The notes under the pieces were generated by a model that was given only the letters and a program-made list of their open reading frames with translations, was not told the origin of the DNA and searched no databases. A stretch of DNA of 64,000 bases from Photobacterium piscicola. GTDB lineage: Bacteria > Pseudomonadota > Gammaproteobacteria > Enterobacterales > Vibrionaceae. This document shows positions 49,753 through 64,000 of the stretch, piece after piece. The DNA is taken from assembly GCF_900166965.1 (NCBI RefSeq), contig NZ_FUZI01000008.1, positions 55,304-119,303 on the forward strand, written 5' to 3'. The translations under genes were made by a program, and so were the position numbers. The first letter of the stretch is position 1. The number at the start of each line of letters is the position of its first letter.

Positions 49753-49836
49753 TTGAGACTCCACGGGTTAATTCTGGGTCATATTGTAGCACTCATTAAT
49801 CTTAACAACCGAGTGCAATTATTTATCCCGCTTTGA

Positions 49837-50628
49837 TTAATGCGTATCGTTTCCATCATTAATCATCAAAGCAGTATCAATAAGTCGTCGTGCAATGGTT
49901 CCCGCCGGGGCTATTTCAGGTAATTGATCTGCGGTTGCCCATATGGCATCGGTTAATTCTTCATAATCAGGTTTGATCTCGCCACCAGCATAATCTGCAA
50001 TAAACCCCAACATCAAATTGGATGGAAATGCCCACGGCTGACTATCAAAATAACGAATATTGTTAACCGTTATCCCTGTTTCTTCTAGCACTTCACGAGC
50101 AACACATTGTTCTGCAGTTTCACCCGGTTCAATAAATCCCGCAATCACAGTATACATACCGGTTTTATGGCGTGGATGTTGAGCCAATAGTAATTGGCTA
50201 CCTTTGCGTACAGCGACAATGATACAAGGTGACACTCGAGGATAATGCACGCTATTACAACTTGAGCACTGCATTGCCAGTACATTGGCGTCTAATTGCA
50301 ACATGTGACCACAATGACAACAGAAACGCTGACTGTGCTGCATATACGCTAATTGTATCGCTCTTCCCGCCAAAGCAAATAACGTACTATCACCTGCCAG
50401 TAAGCATCTTAAATTAAAGAAATCAGCCTCATCAAAACCACTTTCTTCAACTAACCAATACACAGGTATTGCATTAAAATACCCCACAATACGTTTACTT
50501 ACAGTACTACAAACAAGCTGCTCACTTGAACATAAAGGCAAACCCCCTTTTTGTAACAATAACTTGCCATTTCTAATCACACACCAATAAGCAATATTCT
50601 CATTTTTTAACATTTTTATTACTTTCAT
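49837..50628 (-). CDS. nudC: NADH pyrophosphatase / NAD-RNA decapping hydrolase NudC
   Basis: Nudix enzyme hydrolysing NADH and removing NAD caps from RNA. 263 aa: zinc ribbon with two CxxC pairs (FCCHCGHML and MQCSSCNSVHYPR), Nudix box GFIEPGETAEQCVAREVLEETG and NudC motif SQPWAFPSNLM. A second start at ATG 50613 is possible. It abuts the divergent rsd region. Confidence 0.95.
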   Translation of the reverse strand: MKVIKMLKNENIAYWCVIRNGKLLLQKGGLPLCSSEQLVCSTVSKRIVGYFNAIPVYWLVEESGFDEADFFNLRCLLAGDSTLFALAGRAIQLAYMQHSQRFCCHCGHMLQLDANVLAMQCSSCNSVHYPRVSPCIIVAVRKGSQLLLAQHPRHKTGMYTVIAGFIEPGETAEQCVAREVLEETGITVNNIRYFDSQPWAFPSNLMLGFIADYAGGEIKPDYEELTDAIWATADQLPEIAPAGTIARRLIDTALMINDGNDTH

Positions 50629-50762
50629 CCTTGCAGCGACGTAAATTTACTGGCAATCTAATCTTGAAACGGAATATTTATCCGAAACCATATCTCTTAT
50701 ATCAAGAGCCGGATCGCACAAGCATCGACATTAAGATGCTGATAGATCATGAGGATGTGCTC

Positions 50763-51242
50763 ATGCTTAGTAAATTTGAACAAGTTAAAAAAGAATGGGG
50801 CGGCCATAACGATGTTATTGATCAATGGCTAATGATGCGTCAGCAACTTCTGATCGATTACTGTAAGCTAATCGGCATCACACCCAATGATGAAAATCGT
50901 CACCTACCTACCGCGTCCAAATTATGTTTGTTTAGCGAAGATCTCGTTGATTATATTTCAGCGGGTCACTTCAAGATTTACGATAACGTAATGGCACGCT
51001 GGCATCAAACAGGCTTTTCACCCACAGAAGAAATGTCTGCCCTCTATGCAAAAATCACCCTAACAACCGAACCATTATTAAACTTCAATGACCGCTATGG
51101 CGCCATCAATGATAATGATTCATTAAATACCCTTGATGATGATTTATCACAGCTTGGTGAATTAATGGAATCTCGCTTTGCGCTAGAAGATAAGTTAATT
51201 GAATTAATCAGTGATAGCCTTGCTTGTCCTCCTGGTGCTTAA
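50763..51242 (+). CDS. rsd: regulator of sigma D (anti-sigma-70 factor)
   Basis: Sequesters sigma-70 in stationary phase. Start ATG 50763 (MLSKFEQVKKEW) behind GAGGATGTGCTC, giving 159 aa like E. coli Rsd (158); longer reading to 50631 lacks a ribosome site. Motifs IDQWLMMRQQLLIDYCKLIG, LVDYISAGHFKIYD and LMESRFALEDKLIELI match the family. Confidence 0.92.
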   Translation: MLSKFEQVKKEWGGHNDVIDQWLMMRQQLLIDYCKLIGITPNDENRHLPTASKLCLFSEDLVDYISAGHFKIYDNVMARWHQTGFSPTEEMSALYAKITLTTEPLLNFNDRYGAINDNDSLNTLDDDLSQLGELMESRFALEDKLIELISDSLACPPGA

Positions 51243-51302
51243 CCACCAGCCCCCATAGCAACATCACTCATTATTGTGGCAGTGACCTTGCTGCCACCTA
51301 TT

Positions 51303-51426
51303 CCTCGCATCTCGCATCTCGCACCTCGCACCTCGCACCTCGCACCTCGCACCTCGCACCTCGCACCTCGCACCTCGCACCTCGCACCTCACACCTCGCA
51401 CCTCGCACCTCGCACCTCGCACCTCG
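51303..51426 (+). repeat. heptanucleotide tandem repeat (CCTCGCA), about 18 copies
   Basis: Period 7, nearly perfect; a few units vary (TCTCGCA near the start, one CCTCACA). It lies between the convergent rsd and rpoC, outside any gene I accept. The plus strand is C-rich and almost G-only-at-one-position, giving strong strand asymmetry. Confidence 0.97.
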
Positions 51427-51485
51427 GGACCATTTTCCCCACTTTCTAACTCAACCCCAAACTAAACCTTAAATCGCAGCCAATA

Positions 51486-51514
51486 AAAAAGGCACCCCGA
51501 AGGATGCCTTTTAG
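51486..51514 (-). terminator. rpoBC operon terminator
   Basis: Minus strand AAAAGGCATCC-TTCG-GGGTGCCTTTT plus T-run (one mismatch/wobble), with a stable TTCG loop. Confidence 0.9.
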
Positions 51515-51532
51515 AATCAGTCACGATAAGAA

Positions 51533-55750
<4,218 letters not shown>

Positions 55751-55778
55751 ATTCGGCTCCTGTGAGGAGTTGACCCAT

Positions 55779-55804
55779 AAAGGCGCCAGGACTACTGGCG
55801 CCTT
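55779..55804 (-). promoter_or_regulatory. perfect hairpin in the rpoB-rpoC spacer
   Basis: GGCGCCAG / CTGGCGCC with 5-nt loop, extended by A/T pairs; only TTT follows. Likely an RNA processing or stability element rather than a terminator, since rpoC must be transcribed through it. Confidence 0.55.
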
Positions 55805-55851
55805 CATATTTATACCGGAGTAACTAATAAGTATAGGTGACTAACCTAATC

Positions 55852-58800
55852 TTATTCGTCTTCCAGCTCGATGTTGATACCCAACGAGCGGATTTCTTTC
55901 AACAATACGTTGAATGATTCCGGCATACCAGGTTCCATACGATGATCACCGTCAACGATGTTTTTATACATCTTCGTACGGCCGTTAACGTCATCTGACT
56001 TAACGGTTAGCATTTCTTGAAGGGTGTAAGCTGCGCCATATGCTTCAAGCGCCCATACTTCCATCTCACCGAAACGCTGACCACCGAACTGAGCTTTACC
56101 ACCCAGCGGCTGCTGAGTAACAAGGCTGTAAGAACCGGTAGAACGGGCGTGCATCTTGTCATCAACCAAGTGGTTCAGTTTAAGCATGTACATGTAACCA
56201 ACAGTTACAGGACGCTCAAATGCATCACCAGTACGGCCATCAAACAACTTCAGCTGACCAGACGTTGGTAGATCACCTAACTGTAGCAATTCTTTAATTG
56301 ATGATTCAGGTGCGCCATCAAATACAGGAGTTGCAATAGGTAGACCTTTACGAAGGTTTTGTACAAGTGTACGTACTTCGTCGTCTGATAGTTCAGCAAT
56401 GTCAACCTTCTGGCGAGTATCACCAAGATTGTAAACACGTTGTAGGAAGTTACGGAACTTATGTAACTCCTGCTGTTCTTTCAGCATGTCGTTAAGTTTG
56501 TCACCGATACCTTTCGCCGCAAGACCTAAGTGAGTCTCGAGGATCTGACCGATGTTCATACGTGACGGTACACCCAATGGGTTTAGTACGATATCAACAG
56601 TCTGACCTTTTTCATCGTAAGGCATGTCTTCAACAGGGTTGATCTTAGAGATTACACCCTTGTTACCGTGACGACCTGCCATCTTATCACCAGGTTGAAT
56701 GCGACGACGAACAGCTAGGTATACTTTAACAATCTTAAGTACGCCAGGTGCTAGGTCATCACCCTGAGTGATTTTACGACGTTTAGTTTCAAACTTCTTA
56801 TCGAACTCAGCTTTCAGTTCATCATACTGTTCTGCAAGCTGTTCCAATTGGTTTTGTAAAGTTTCGTCGTCAAGCGTTTGTGCAAACAACGTATCGCGGT
56901 TCATTGAAGAAATCTTATCTTCGCCGTAACCTGCAGATAGTAGAAGCGTACGAACACGAGCAAGAAGACCACCCTCAAGGATCTGGAATTCTTCTGTGAT
57001 ATCTTTCTTCGCTTCTTTCAGCTGCATCTCTTCAATTTCAAGAGCACGCTTGTCTTTCTCAACGCCATCACGAGTAAATACTTGTACGTCAATGATCGTA
57101 CCAGTAACACTACCAGGAACACGTAGAGATGAGTCTTTAACGTCAGAAGCTTTTTCACCGAAGATAGCTCGTAGAAGCTTCTCTTCAGGCGTCAGTTGTG
57201 TTTCACCTTTAGGGGTTACTTTACCAACTAGGATGTCGCCACCCTTCACTTCTGCACCGATGTAAACGATACCTGATTCGTCCAACTTAGAAAGCGCTGC
57301 TTCACCCACGTTAGGGATGTCGGCAGTGATTTCTTCAGAACCCAACTTCGTATCACGTGCCACACAAGAAAGCTCTTGAATGTGGATAGTAGTGAAACGA
57401 TCTTCCTGAACTACACGCTCAGAAACTAAGATGGAGTCTTCGAAGTTGTAACCGTTCCAAGGCATGAACGCGATACGCATGTTTTGACCAAGCGCAAGCT
57501 CACCAAGGTCTGTTGAAGGACCATCAGCAAGAACATCACCACGTGCTACTGGCTCGCCAGGTAGTACAGTTGGACGCTGGTTAATACATGTGTTCTGGTT
57601 AGAACGGGTGTACTTAGTCAAGTTGTAGATATCGATACCTGCTTCACCAGGAATCAATTCGTCTTCGTTAACTTTGATAACGATACGAGAAGCATCTACA
57701 GACTGAACTTGGCCGCCACGTTTAGCAACAGCAGTTACACCAGAATCAACACCGATTTGACGCTCGATACCAGTACCAACTAACGGCTTATCAGCACGGA
57801 TAGTAGGTACAGCCTGACGTTGCATGTTCGCACCCATAAGGGCACGGTTAGCATCATCGTGTTCTAGGAACGGGATTAGGGATGCCGCCACAGATACAAC
57901 CTGGTTGGTTGCAACGTCCATGTATTGAACATGGTCACGTGGGTGCAGACCTGAATCGCCTTTCTGACGAGCAGTGATCAATTCGTCAGCAAAAGAACCA
58001 TCTTCGTTAAGCGCGGCGTTTGCCTGTGCAATAACGTATAGGCCTTCTTCAATTGCTGATAAGTATTCGATGTGATCCGAAACTTTTCCGTCTACAACTT
58101 TACGGTAAGGTGTTTCCAAGAAACCGTAAGGGTTACAACGCGCAAATACAGATAGCGAGTTGATTAGACCGATGTTTGGACCTTCAGGAGTTTCGATAGG
58201 ACATAGACGACCGTAGTGAGTCGCGTGTACGTCTCGAACCTCAAAGCCAGCACGTTCACGAGTCAGACCACCTGGACCAAGCGCCGAGATACGACGTTTG
58301 TGAGTAACTTCTGACAACGGGTTGTTCTGGTCCATAAACTGTGACAATTGAGAAGAGCCAAAGAACTCTTTCACTGCCGCAGAAATAGGCTTCGCGTTGA
58401 TTAAGTCTTGAGGCATGATTGCATCAAGATCGCCTAAACTTAGACGCTCTTTAACAGCACGCTCAACACGAACTAGACCTACACGGAATTGGTTTTCAGC
58501 CATTTCGCCCACAGAGCGAATACGACGGTTACCAAGGTGGTCGATATCATCAACCTCGCCTTTACCGTTACGGATATCGATCAACTTCTTCATCACTTCA
58601 ATGATGTCGTCGTTGCTCAGGATACCAGGACCAGTTATTTCTTCACGAAGAAGAGAACTGTTGAACTTCATACGACCAACAGCAGAAAGATCGTAACGAT
58701 CTTCTGAGAAGAACAAGCTTTCAAATAATTGATCAGCTGCTTCGCGTGTTGGTGGCTCGCCAGGGCGCATCATACGGTAGATTTCTACCAATGCACTTAG

Positions 58801-59877
58801 ACGATCAGTACTGTTATCAACACGTAGTGTCTCTGACATGTACGGGCCATGGTCTAAATCGTTCGTAAATAGAACTTGAATAGACTTGTGACCAGCCTGA
58901 GATAGAAGTGCTAATGCTTCCAAGCTTAATTCTTGGTTAGCCGTAACAATCAGTTCGCCAGTTTCTTCGTTGATGTAATCACGTGCAGCGATTTTACCAA
59001 CGATATATTCAACAGGTACTTCGATACTATCAATACCATCTTTCGCCAATTGACGAATATGACGAGCAGTGATACGACGACCTTGCTCTACGTAAACAGT
59101 ACCGTTCGCTTCAATATCAAAGCTTGCAGTTTCGCCACGTAGACGATCAGGTACTAGCTCCATAACTAGAGATTTGCCGCGTACTTCGAAATTAATCTTA
59201 TCGAAGAACATGTCAAGAATCTGTTCAGTTGTGTAGCTAAGTGCGCGAAGGATAATAGACGCAGGTAATTTACGACGACGGTCGATACGTACGAAAAGAT
59301 TATCCTTAGGATCGAACTCGAAATCCAACCATGAACCACGGTAAGGGATAACACGAGCGTTATATAACACTTTACCTGAGGAGTGGGTTTTACCCTTATC
59401 GCTGTCAAAGAATACACCAGGACTACGGTGCAGCTGAGATACGATAACCCTCTCGGTACCGTTAATAACGAATGTACCGTTATCTGTCATGAGCGGAATT
59501 TCGCCCATGTAAACTTCTTGTTCTTTAATGTCTTTTACGGTGCCAGCCGGCGCATCTCGATCATACATGACCAGACGTAGCTTCACGCGTAGTGGAGCAG
59601 AATAAGTTACGCCACGAATTTGACATTCTTTGACATCGAAGACCGGCTCACCGAGACGATAGCTAACGTATTGCAGCTCGGAATTGCCATTATAGCTCTG
59701 GATTGGAAAAACAGAGCGAAAGGCAGCTTCTAGACCGTAATGCCCTTCTGGATCCTGCTCGATAAATTTTTGGAAAGAATCAAGCTGGATCGATAGCAAG
59801 TATGGTGCATCCAACACTTGTGGACGCTTACCAAAATCCTTACGGATACGCTTTTTCTCGGTATAAGAGTAAACCAT
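55852..59877 (-). CDS. rpoB: RNA polymerase beta subunit
   Basis: 1341 aa (E. coli 1342). The rifampicin pocket [20 protein letters not shown]...ISALGPGG has the wild-type residues at the usual resistance positions, so rifampicin sensitivity is expected. Also [20 protein letters not shown] and the C-terminal [28 protein letters not shown] clamp. Preceded by an attenuator after rplL. Confidence 0.98.
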   Translation of the reverse strand: MVYSYTEKKRIRKDFGKRPQVLDAPYLLSIQLDSFQKFIEQDPEGHYGLEAAFRSVFPIQSYNGNSELQYVSYRLGEPVFDVKECQIRGVTYSAPLRVKLRLVMYDRDAPAGTVKDIKEQEVYMGEIPLMTDNGTFVINGTERVIVSQLHRSPGVFFDSDKGKTHSSGKVLYNARVIPYRGSWLDFEFDPKDNLFVRIDRRRKLPASIILRALSYTTEQILDMFFDKINFEVRGKSLVMELVPDRLRGETASFDIEANGTVYVEQGRRITARHIRQLAKDGIDSIEVPVEYIVGKIAARDYINEETGELIVTANQELSLEALALLSQAGHKSIQVLFTNDLDHGPYMSETLRVDNSTDRLSALVEIYRMMRPGEPPTREAADQLFESLFFSEDRYDLSAVGRMKFNSSLLREEITGPGILSNDDIIEVMKKLIDIRNGKGEVDDIDHLGNRRIRSVGEMAENQFRVGLVRVERAVKERLSLGDLDAIMPQDLINAKPISAAVKEFFGSSQLSQFMDQNNPLSEVTHKRRISALGPGGLTRERAGFEVRDVHATHYGRLCPIETPEGPNIGLINSLSVFARCNPYGFLETPYRKVVDGKVSDHIEYLSAIEEGLYVIAQANAALNEDGSFADELITARQKGDSGLHPRDHVQYMDVATNQVVSVAASLIPFLEHDDANRALMGANMQRQAVPTIRADKPLVGTGIERQIGVDSGVTAVAKRGGQVQSVDASRIVIKVNEDELIPGEAGIDIYNLTKYTRSNQNTCINQRPTVLPGEPVARGDVLADGPSTDLGELALGQNMRIAFMPWNGYNFEDSILVSERVVQEDRFTTIHIQELSCVARDTKLGSEEITADIPNVGEAALSKLDESGIVYIGAEVKGGDILVGKVTPKGETQLTPEEKLLRAIFGEKASDVKDSSLRVPGSVTGTIIDVQVFTRDGVEKDKRALEIEEMQLKEAKKDITEEFQILEGGLLARVRTLLLSAGYGEDKISSMNRDTLFAQTLDDETLQNQLEQLAEQYDELKAEFDKKFETKRRKITQGDDLAPGVLKIVKVYLAVRRRIQPGDKMAGRHGNKGVISKINPVEDMPYDEKGQTVDIVLNPLGVPSRMNIGQILETHLGLAAKGIGDKLNDMLKEQQELHKFRNFLQRVYNLGDTRQKVDIAELSDDEVRTLVQNLRKGLPIATPVFDGAPESSIKELLQLGDLPTSGQLKLFDGRTGDAFERPVTVGYMYMLKLNHLVDDKMHARSTGSYSLVTQQPLGGKAQFGGQRFGEMEVWALEAYGAAYTLQEMLTVKSDDVNGRTKMYKNIVDGDHRMEPGMPESFNVLLKEIRSLGINIELEDE

Positions 59878-60041
59878 AGGTTCCTCAGATCGCTGATAAG
59901 TGATCCAAACTACCCCATATCACATGCGGGGGTAGTGACTAATCGTTGTTTTTATAGTAGGAATATTCTAATGAAACTAGAATATTTTTTACGCAGACAG
60001 TGGATACAAAACAAGGTAAAAATACCACCGGTCTATAGCGC

Positions 60042-60072
60042 AAAAAGGCCGGTGGCATTTTTGCCACCAGCC
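60042..60072 (-). terminator. rplL-rpoB intercistronic attenuator
   Basis: Minus strand GGC-T-GGTGGCA, loop AAAA, TGCCACC-G-GCC, T5. E. coli has a partial terminator at this same place, lowering rpoBC versus L10/L12. A second related ACCGGTGGTATTTTTACC segment follows. Confidence 0.85.
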
Positions 60073-60106
60073 AATAGCCATAAAAGGCTATGAAATCAAA
60101 TAATAA

Positions 60107-60472
60107 TTATTTAACTTCAACAGAAGCACCAGCTTCTTCTAATTGAGCTTTAAGAGCTTCAGCTTCAGCTTTATCTACGCCTTCTTTAACAGCAGCAGGA
60201 GCGCCGTCAACTACAGCTTTAGCTTCTTTAAGACCAAGACCAGTTGCGCCACGTACAGCTTTGATAACTTGTACTTTGTTAGCGCCAGCAGCTGTTAGGA
60301 TTACGTCAAATTCAGTTTGCTCTTCAGCTGCGTCTGCAGCTGCGCCGCCTGCAACTACTGCAGCAGCAGCAGTAACACCGAATTTCTCTTCCATAGCTTC
60401 GATAAGCTCAACAACTTGCATTACAGACATTTCTGCAACTGCGTCTAGGATTTGCTCGTTAGTGATAGACAT
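60107..60472 (-). CDS. rplL: ribosomal protein L7/L12
   Basis: 121-aa stalk protein recruiting translation GTPases; N-terminal dimer domain, Ala-rich hinge ([23 protein letters not shown]) and C-terminal domain with [20 protein letters not shown]. Follows rplJ. Confidence 0.98.
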   Translation of the reverse strand: MSITNEQILDAVAEMSVMQVVELIEAMEEKFGVTAAAAVVAGGAAADAAEEQTEFDVILTAAGANKVQVIKAVRGATGLGLKEAKAVVDGAPAAVKEGVDKAEAEALKAQLEEAGASVEVK

Positions 60473-60531
60473 AACAATTCTCTTTTAAAGTCAACAATAA
60501 GTATAAATAGTAATCAGATAAAGCGCGGCAA

Positions 60532-61026
60532 TTAAGCTGCAGCTTCTTCTTTCTGATCACGTACAGCCGCGATAGTACGTACAAGTTTACCAGCAGACGC
60601 TTCTTTCATGCACATCATTAGGCGTGCGATAGCTTCGTCGTAAGTTGGTAGAGTTGCTAGTACATCAGCGTTGGCAATAGCGCCTTCGAATGCAGCAGCT
60701 TTGATCTCGAAGCTTTTATTCTCTTTAGCGAAGTCTTTGAAAAGACGCGCTGCAGCACCTGGGTGCTCATTAGAGAAGCCGATTAGTGAAGGACCAACGA
60801 AAACGTCTTGTAGACATTCGAAGTTAGTACCTTCAACTGCACGACGTGCTAATGTGTTACGAACAACTCTTAGGTAAACACCAGCTTCACGAGCTTGTTT
60901 ACGTAGAGTTGTCATTGCACACACACTAACACCGCGAGAGTCAGCAACAACTGCAGACAGGGCACCATTGGCAGCTTCGTTGACTTCAGCAACAATTGCT
61001 TTTTTGTCTTGAAGATTTAATGCCAT
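60532..61026 (-). CDS. rplJ: ribosomal protein L10
   Basis: 164-aa base of the L7/L12 stalk. [17 protein letters not shown] start behind CAGGAGCAAATCCA, C-terminal helix binding L12 dimers. With L12 it represses its own operon through the leader at 61027. Confidence 0.98.
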   Translation of the reverse strand: MALNLQDKKAIVAEVNEAANGALSAVVADSRGVSVCAMTTLRKQAREAGVYLRVVRNTLARRAVEGTNFECLQDVFVGPSLIGFSNEHPGAAARLFKDFAKENKSFEIKAAAFEGAIANADVLATLPTYDEAIARLMMCMKEASAGKLVRTIAAVRDQKEEAAA

Positions 61027-61271
61027 TGGATTTGCTCCTGGATAATTTCTGGGTAACCCCAGTATTTACACCACTCACTGCCGGTTGACAGGAGAGTTTT
61101 ACGGCGCAGATCCAAAAAAGACTTACATCAATCATGTTCTGGCACCGTCTACGTAGGTAAATTAAGTTCCGAAAAACACCTACGGTCTTTGACGGAGGTT
61201 AATTGAAAACAATCAACCTCAGCCACGAATTCGGAAGCGACAAATTATACACTAACTTATCGCTTCTGCAA
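61027..61271 (-). promoter_or_regulatory. rplJL-rpoBC promoter and L10 leader
   Basis: Promoter on the minus strand: TTGCAG (61266-61271), 16 bp, TATAAT (61244-61249). The roughly 210-nt leader folds, for example CCGTAGGT with ACCTACG around 61155-61195, and is the position of the L10-L12 binding autoregulatory leader in gammaproteobacteria. Confidence 0.7.
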
Positions 61272-61277
61272 ATTAGT

Positions 61278-61982
61278 TTACGCTACGTTAGCTTTCAGAG
61301 AGTTCTGATCTAACGCTACACCTGCACCCATAGTGGTAGAGATGCTTACTTTCTTAATGAAAGTACCTTTCGCTGAAGACGGCTTAGCGCGCTTCAGTGC
61401 AACTAGAAGAGATTCTAAGTTCTCTTGTAGTTGAGCGGCATCAAAGTTCACCTTACCGATAGTAGTGTGAATGATACCATTTTTGTCGTTACGGTAACGA
61501 ACCTGACCAGCTTTAGCATTTTTAACTGCTTCAGCAACGTTAGGAGTTACAGTACCAACTTTAGGGTTTGGCATAAGACCACGTGGACCAAGAATGGTAC
61601 CAAGTTGACCTACAACGCGCATTGCATCAGGAGATGCGATAACAACGTCAAAGTTCATTTCGCCTTTCTTAACAAGAGCAGCTAGATCTTCCATACCTAC
61701 AAGCTCAGCGCCAGCTTCTTTAGCAGCTTCAGCGTTTGCGCCTTGTGTAAATACAGCAACACGGATGTCACGGCCAGTACCGTTAGGTAGTACAGTTGCA
61801 CCACGAACGTTTTGGTCTGATTTACGTGCATCGATGCCAAGGTTAACAGCAACGTCAACACTTTCAACGAATTTAGCAGTAGCTAGTTCTTTAAGAAGAG
61901 CAACAGCCTCTGTGATGTCGTATTCACGAGTAGCATCTACTTTGTCGCGGATAACGCGCATGCGCTTAGTCAGTTTAGCCAT
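61278..61982 (-). CDS. rplA: ribosomal protein L1
   Basis: 234 aa, [16 protein letters not shown] start, signature region [19 protein letters not shown]. Forms the E-site stalk and represses rplKA translation by binding the leader. Four bases after rplK. Confidence 0.98.
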   Translation of the reverse strand: MAKLTKRMRVIRDKVDATREYDITEAVALLKELATAKFVESVDVAVNLGIDARKSDQNVRGATVLPNGTGRDIRVAVFTQGANAEAAKEAGAELVGMEDLAALVKKGEMNFDVVIASPDAMRVVGQLGTILGPRGLMPNPKVGTVTPNVAEAVKNAKAGQVRYRNDKNGIIHTTIGKVNFDAAQLQENLESLLVALKRAKPSSAKGTFIKKVSISTTMGAGVALDQNSLKANVA

Positions 61983-61986
61983 TATC

Positions 61987-62415
61987 TTAACCCTCTACCA
62001 CTAGGCCCATTGAACGAGCAGTACCAGCAATTGAACGCTTCATAGCTTCAATGTCAGCACCAGTCATGTCTGCAGCTTTAGTCTCAGCGATCTCTTGGAT
62101 CTGAGCTTCAGTTACAGTACCCACTTTGTCAGTGTTCGGACGGCCAGAACCAGACTTAAGACCAGCAGCTTTAAGCAGAAGAACTGCAGCAGGTGGTGTC
62201 TTAGTGATGAACGTGAAAGAACGGTCACTGTAAACAGTGATAACAACTGGAGTCGGAAGACCTTTCTCTACTGAGTCAGTCTTAGCGTTAAACGCCTTAC
62301 AGAATTCCATGATGTTTACACCATGTTGACCAAGAGCTGGACCAACTGGTGGACTTGGATTCGCTGCACCAGCTGCAACTTGCAGCTTAATGTAAGCTTC
62401 TACTTTTTTAGCCAT
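61987..62415 (-). CDS. rplK: ribosomal protein L11
   Basis: 142 aa, [32 protein letters not shown] with the proline-rich loop where thiostrepton and release/stringent factors act. The N-terminal lysines are methylated by PrmA, encoded at 30810. Confidence 0.98.
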   Translation of the reverse strand: MAKKVEAYIKLQVAAGAANPSPPVGPALGQHGVNIMEFCKAFNAKTDSVEKGLPTPVVITVYSDRSFTFITKTPPAAVLLLKAAGLKSGSGRPNTDKVGTVTEAQIQEIAETKAADMTGADIEAMKRSIAGTARSMGLVVEG

Positions 62416-62490
62416 TGCTATATACCTAATTTTGGGTTCAAACGTCTATTTTTAAACAAATAGACTCCCCGTCTAACGAAAGGGCGCGAA

Positions 62491-62519
62491 ATTATAGCCT
62501 AATTCCACGCCCCTGACAA
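62491..62519 (-). promoter_or_regulatory. rplKA promoter
   Basis: Minus strand TTGTCA, 17 bp, TATAAT, then a GC-rich discriminator (TTCGCGCCC). Downstream, GTCTATTT/AAATAGAC forms a hairpin in the leader, the position of the L1 autoregulatory site. Confidence 0.8.
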
Positions 62520-62540
62520 TACGAGTTGAACAGAATTTGA

Positions 62541-63086
62541 TCAGTTCTTTTCGATTTGACCGAACTCTAATTCTACCGGTGTTGCACGACCAAAAATTGA
62601 TACAGAAACCTTAACACGGCTCTTATCATAGTCAACTGATTCAATCGTACCATTAAAGTCAGCAAATGGACCATCAGTCACACGTACCACTTCACCAGGC
62701 TCAAATACTGTTTTATGTACTGGAGACTCACTAGCTTGTTGTAAACGGTTTAAGATCGCATCGGCTTCTTTATCAGAAATCGGAGCTGGACGATCAGAAG
62801 TACCGCCAATGAACCCCATTACACGCGGGATACTACGTACAAGGTGCCATGTTTCATCGTTCATCACCATTTGTACAAGCACATAGCCAGGGAAGAACTT
62901 ACGTTCACTCTTACGGCGTTGACCTGCACGCATTTCTACCACTTCTTCCGTCGGTACTAAAACCTCGTCAAAGTGCTCTTCCATACCATGAATTTTGATA
63001 TGTTCACGTAGTGATTGCGCTACACGGCCTTCAAAACCTGAAAATGCCTGTACTACATACCAACGTTTCTTTGGAGCTTCGATCAT
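62541..63086 (-). CDS. nusG: transcription elongation/antitermination factor NusG
   Basis: 181 aa: NGN domain ([22 protein letters not shown]) and C-terminal KOW ([22 protein letters not shown]) that contacts Rho or S10. Twelve bases after secE. Confidence 0.97.
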   Translation of the reverse strand: MIEAPKKRWYVVQAFSGFEGRVAQSLREHIKIHGMEEHFDEVLVPTEEVVEMRAGQRRKSERKFFPGYVLVQMVMNDETWHLVRSIPRVMGFIGGTSDRPAPISDKEADAILNRLQQASESPVHKTVFEPGEVVRVTDGPFADFNGTIESVDYDKSRVKVSVSIFGRATPVELEFGQIEKN

Positions 63087-63097
63087 GAATTCTTACC

Positions 63098-63475
63098 TCA
63101 CGCGCCAGTAACTAGGCGCACTAAACGGACCATAATGCCATCAATACCCCAAAGGGCTAATGCCATTACGACAGTGACTGCTAGAACAATAAAGGTTGTC
63201 TGCGTAGCTTCCTGACGAGTAGGCCACACTACTTTGCGGACTTCCATGCGTGATTCACGTGCAAACGTAATCACGGATTTACCTTTAGCTGTTAATGCAG
63301 CAAAAATACCAGCAATAACCACAAGGGCTACTACGGCAGAAGAGCGCAGAACAACAGAAACATCACTGTATAGGTAATTACCAACCACAGCAGCAGCTAG
63401 CAAAGCAAAAACCACGACCCATTTCAGGCCATCCATTTTGCTTTCGCTTTCTTGGTTTTCGGCATTTGCTTTCAT
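63098..63475 (-). CDS. secE: protein translocase subunit SecE
   Basis: 125 aa, three membrane segments (about 17-36, 39-58, 95-115) as in enteric SecE, with the essential cytoplasmic helix ESRMEVRKVVWPTRQEATQTT. Operon secE-nusG. Confidence 0.96.
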   Translation of the reverse strand: MKANAENQESESKMDGLKWVVVFALLAAAVVGNYLYSDVSVVLRSSAVVALVVIAGIFAALTAKGKSVITFARESRMEVRKVVWPTRQEATQTTFIVLAVTVVMALALWGIDGIMVRLVRLVTGA

Positions 63476-63515
63476 ACAACCAACCTGTAACTAGTCTTAA
63501 TCATCTAGACGAAAA

Positions 63516-63535
63516 TGACCCCGCAGGGCGAGGTC
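63516..63535 (-). promoter_or_regulatory. GC-rich hairpin in the secE leader
   Basis: TGACCTCGC-CCT-GCGGGGTCA on the minus strand (one T-G wobble), followed by ATTTTC; 40 bp before secE. Confidence 0.5.
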
Positions 63536-63601
63536 AGGATGAAGGAAAAGGTCTAAGCCTTTAATAACATTATTAAAAACTTCATCTTTACGAAATTTCA
63601 C

Positions 63602-63649
63602 TTCTACACTTTGAACAAAAAACACGCAGTTTCAAGTTGAAGTGTAGAA
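63602..63649. repeat. 10-bp inverted repeat next to the tuf terminator
   Basis: TTCTACACTT and AAGTGTAGAA, with inner TTGAA/TTCAA, enclose a 28-bp loop; adjacent to the terminator at 63648. Confidence 0.6.
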
Positions 63650-63675
63650 AAAGGGCATCAAATGATGCCCTTTTT
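63648..63675. terminator. tuf terminator
   Basis: A5-GGGCATC-AAAT-GATGCCC-T5, 42 bp beyond the tuf stop on the minus strand. Confidence 0.92.
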
Positions 63676-63717
63676 AGTGCTCTATCGTCAAATTTAATTC
63701 AACGATATTAGCGTAAC

Positions 63718-64000
63718 TTATGCAACGATAGTTGCAACAACACCAGCACCAACTGTACGACCACCTTCACGGATAGCAAAACGTAGACCTTCATCCATCG
63801 CGATAGGTGCGATTAGAGTAACAGTCATAGAGATGTTATCACCAGGCATTACCATTTCAACGCCTTCTGGTAGCTCGATAGTACCAGTTACGTCAGTTGT
63901 ACGGAAGTAGAACTGTGGACGGTAACCTTTGAAGAAAGGAGTGTGACGACCGCCTTCATCTTTAGAAAGAACATAGATTTCTGAAGTGAAAGTAGTGTGT
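63718..64000 (-). CDS. tuf: elongation factor Tu, C-terminal part (5' end outside window)
   Basis: The last 93 codons of EF-Tu run off the window edge. Residues read [23 protein letters not shown] at the edge (domain 3) through to [19 protein letters not shown] and TAA at 63718. EF-Tu delivers aminoacyl-tRNA to the ribosome. Position before secE marks it as the tufB-type copy. Confidence 0.96.
   Translation of the reverse strand, partial: HTTFTSEIYVLSKDEGGRHTPFFKGYRPQFYFRTTDVTGTIELPEGVEMVMPGDNISMTVTLIAPIAMDEGLRFAIREGGRTVGAGVVATIVA

Noticed and set aside
50631..50762. Extended Rsd N-terminus
   Set aside because: Family length and a good ribosome site at 50763 favour the shorter protein.
51303..51426. 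CRISPR array
   Set aside because: The unit is 7 bp with no spacers and no cas genes are present.
51224..51472. Open frame encoding LAPRTSH heptads
   Set aside because: It is only the 7-bp tandem repeat read in frame; it overlaps the end of rsd and has no ribosome site.
55751..55807. Extended RpoC N-terminus
   Set aside because: The stretch is the intercistronic hairpin; GTG 55750 matches the conserved [11 protein letters not shown] start.
63476..63717. tRNA gene between tuf and secE
   Set aside because: No cloverleaf or T-loop GTTCGANTC sequence; the visible stems are a terminator and simple inverted repeats.

Overview
The window is core chromosome of a low-to-moderate GC marine gammaproteobacterium of the Vibrionaceae, most like Photobacterium. 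This rests on gene order (epmA/frdABCD/efp/epmB, groESL, fxsA-aspA-dcuA, acs-aroQ-accBC-yhdT-panF-prmA-dusB-fis, purHD-yjaH-hupA, yjaG, hemE-nudC-rsd, rpoCB-rplLJAK-nusG-secE-tuf) and on protein similarity recalled from E. coli and Vibrio. No rRNA, tRNA, CRISPR array, transposase, integrase or prophage gene was seen. Species cannot be fixed from the sequence alone.

Layout. 0-8.3 kb: tail of psd, a periplasmic alpha-carbonic anhydrase, then the fumarate reductase operon frdABCD bracketed by the EF-P beta-lysylation genes epmA, efp and epmB. 8.3-11.4 kb: rimK and an unrecognised 151-residue acidic protein in long AT-rich spacers carrying a clustered GTACAGCTTTT repeat family. 11.4-19.5 kb: groESL, a MATE exporter, fxsA, aspA, dcuA and a membrane-anchored thioredoxin. 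Together aspA, dcuA and frdABCD form the aspartate-to-fumarate-to-succinate route of anaerobic respiration. 19.6-25.9 kb: a CrbR-like regulator, a CrbS-like hybrid kinase lacking the usual sodium/solute symporter half, an HcaT-type MFS transporter and acs (acetate use). 26.4-33.2 kb: aroQ-accBC, yhdT-panF, prmA and dusB-fis. 33.2-38.2 kb: two tiny paralogous zinc-ribbon genes and the malXY/malI locus. 38.2-47.5 kb: ppnP, a small lipoprotein, zntR, purHD, yjaH, hupA, a CNNM/CBS protein, brnQ with a leucine-rich leader peptide, and yjaG. 47.5-51.5 kb: a 2-hydroxyacid dehydrogenase, hemE, nudC, rsd and a heptanucleotide tandem repeat. 51.5-64 kb: the RNA polymerase/ribosomal protein block on the minus strand, ending inside tuf.

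Most genes are ordinary housekeeping genes, so the novelty lies in short features: (i) a 38-codon leader peptide with a cluster of Leu codons and competing RNA stems ahead of brnQ, which looks like a branched-chain amino acid attenuator; (ii) two adjacent 45- and 51-residue CxxC/CxxC proteins; (iii) the transporter-less CrbS-like kinase; (iv) the GTACAGCTTTT repeats, three of which form inverted-arm units with a constant 67-69 bp interior; (v) a candidate Fur-controlled small RNA behind the carbonic anhydrase gene; (vi) a 21-bp interrupted hairpin in the purH leader behind a PurR operator.
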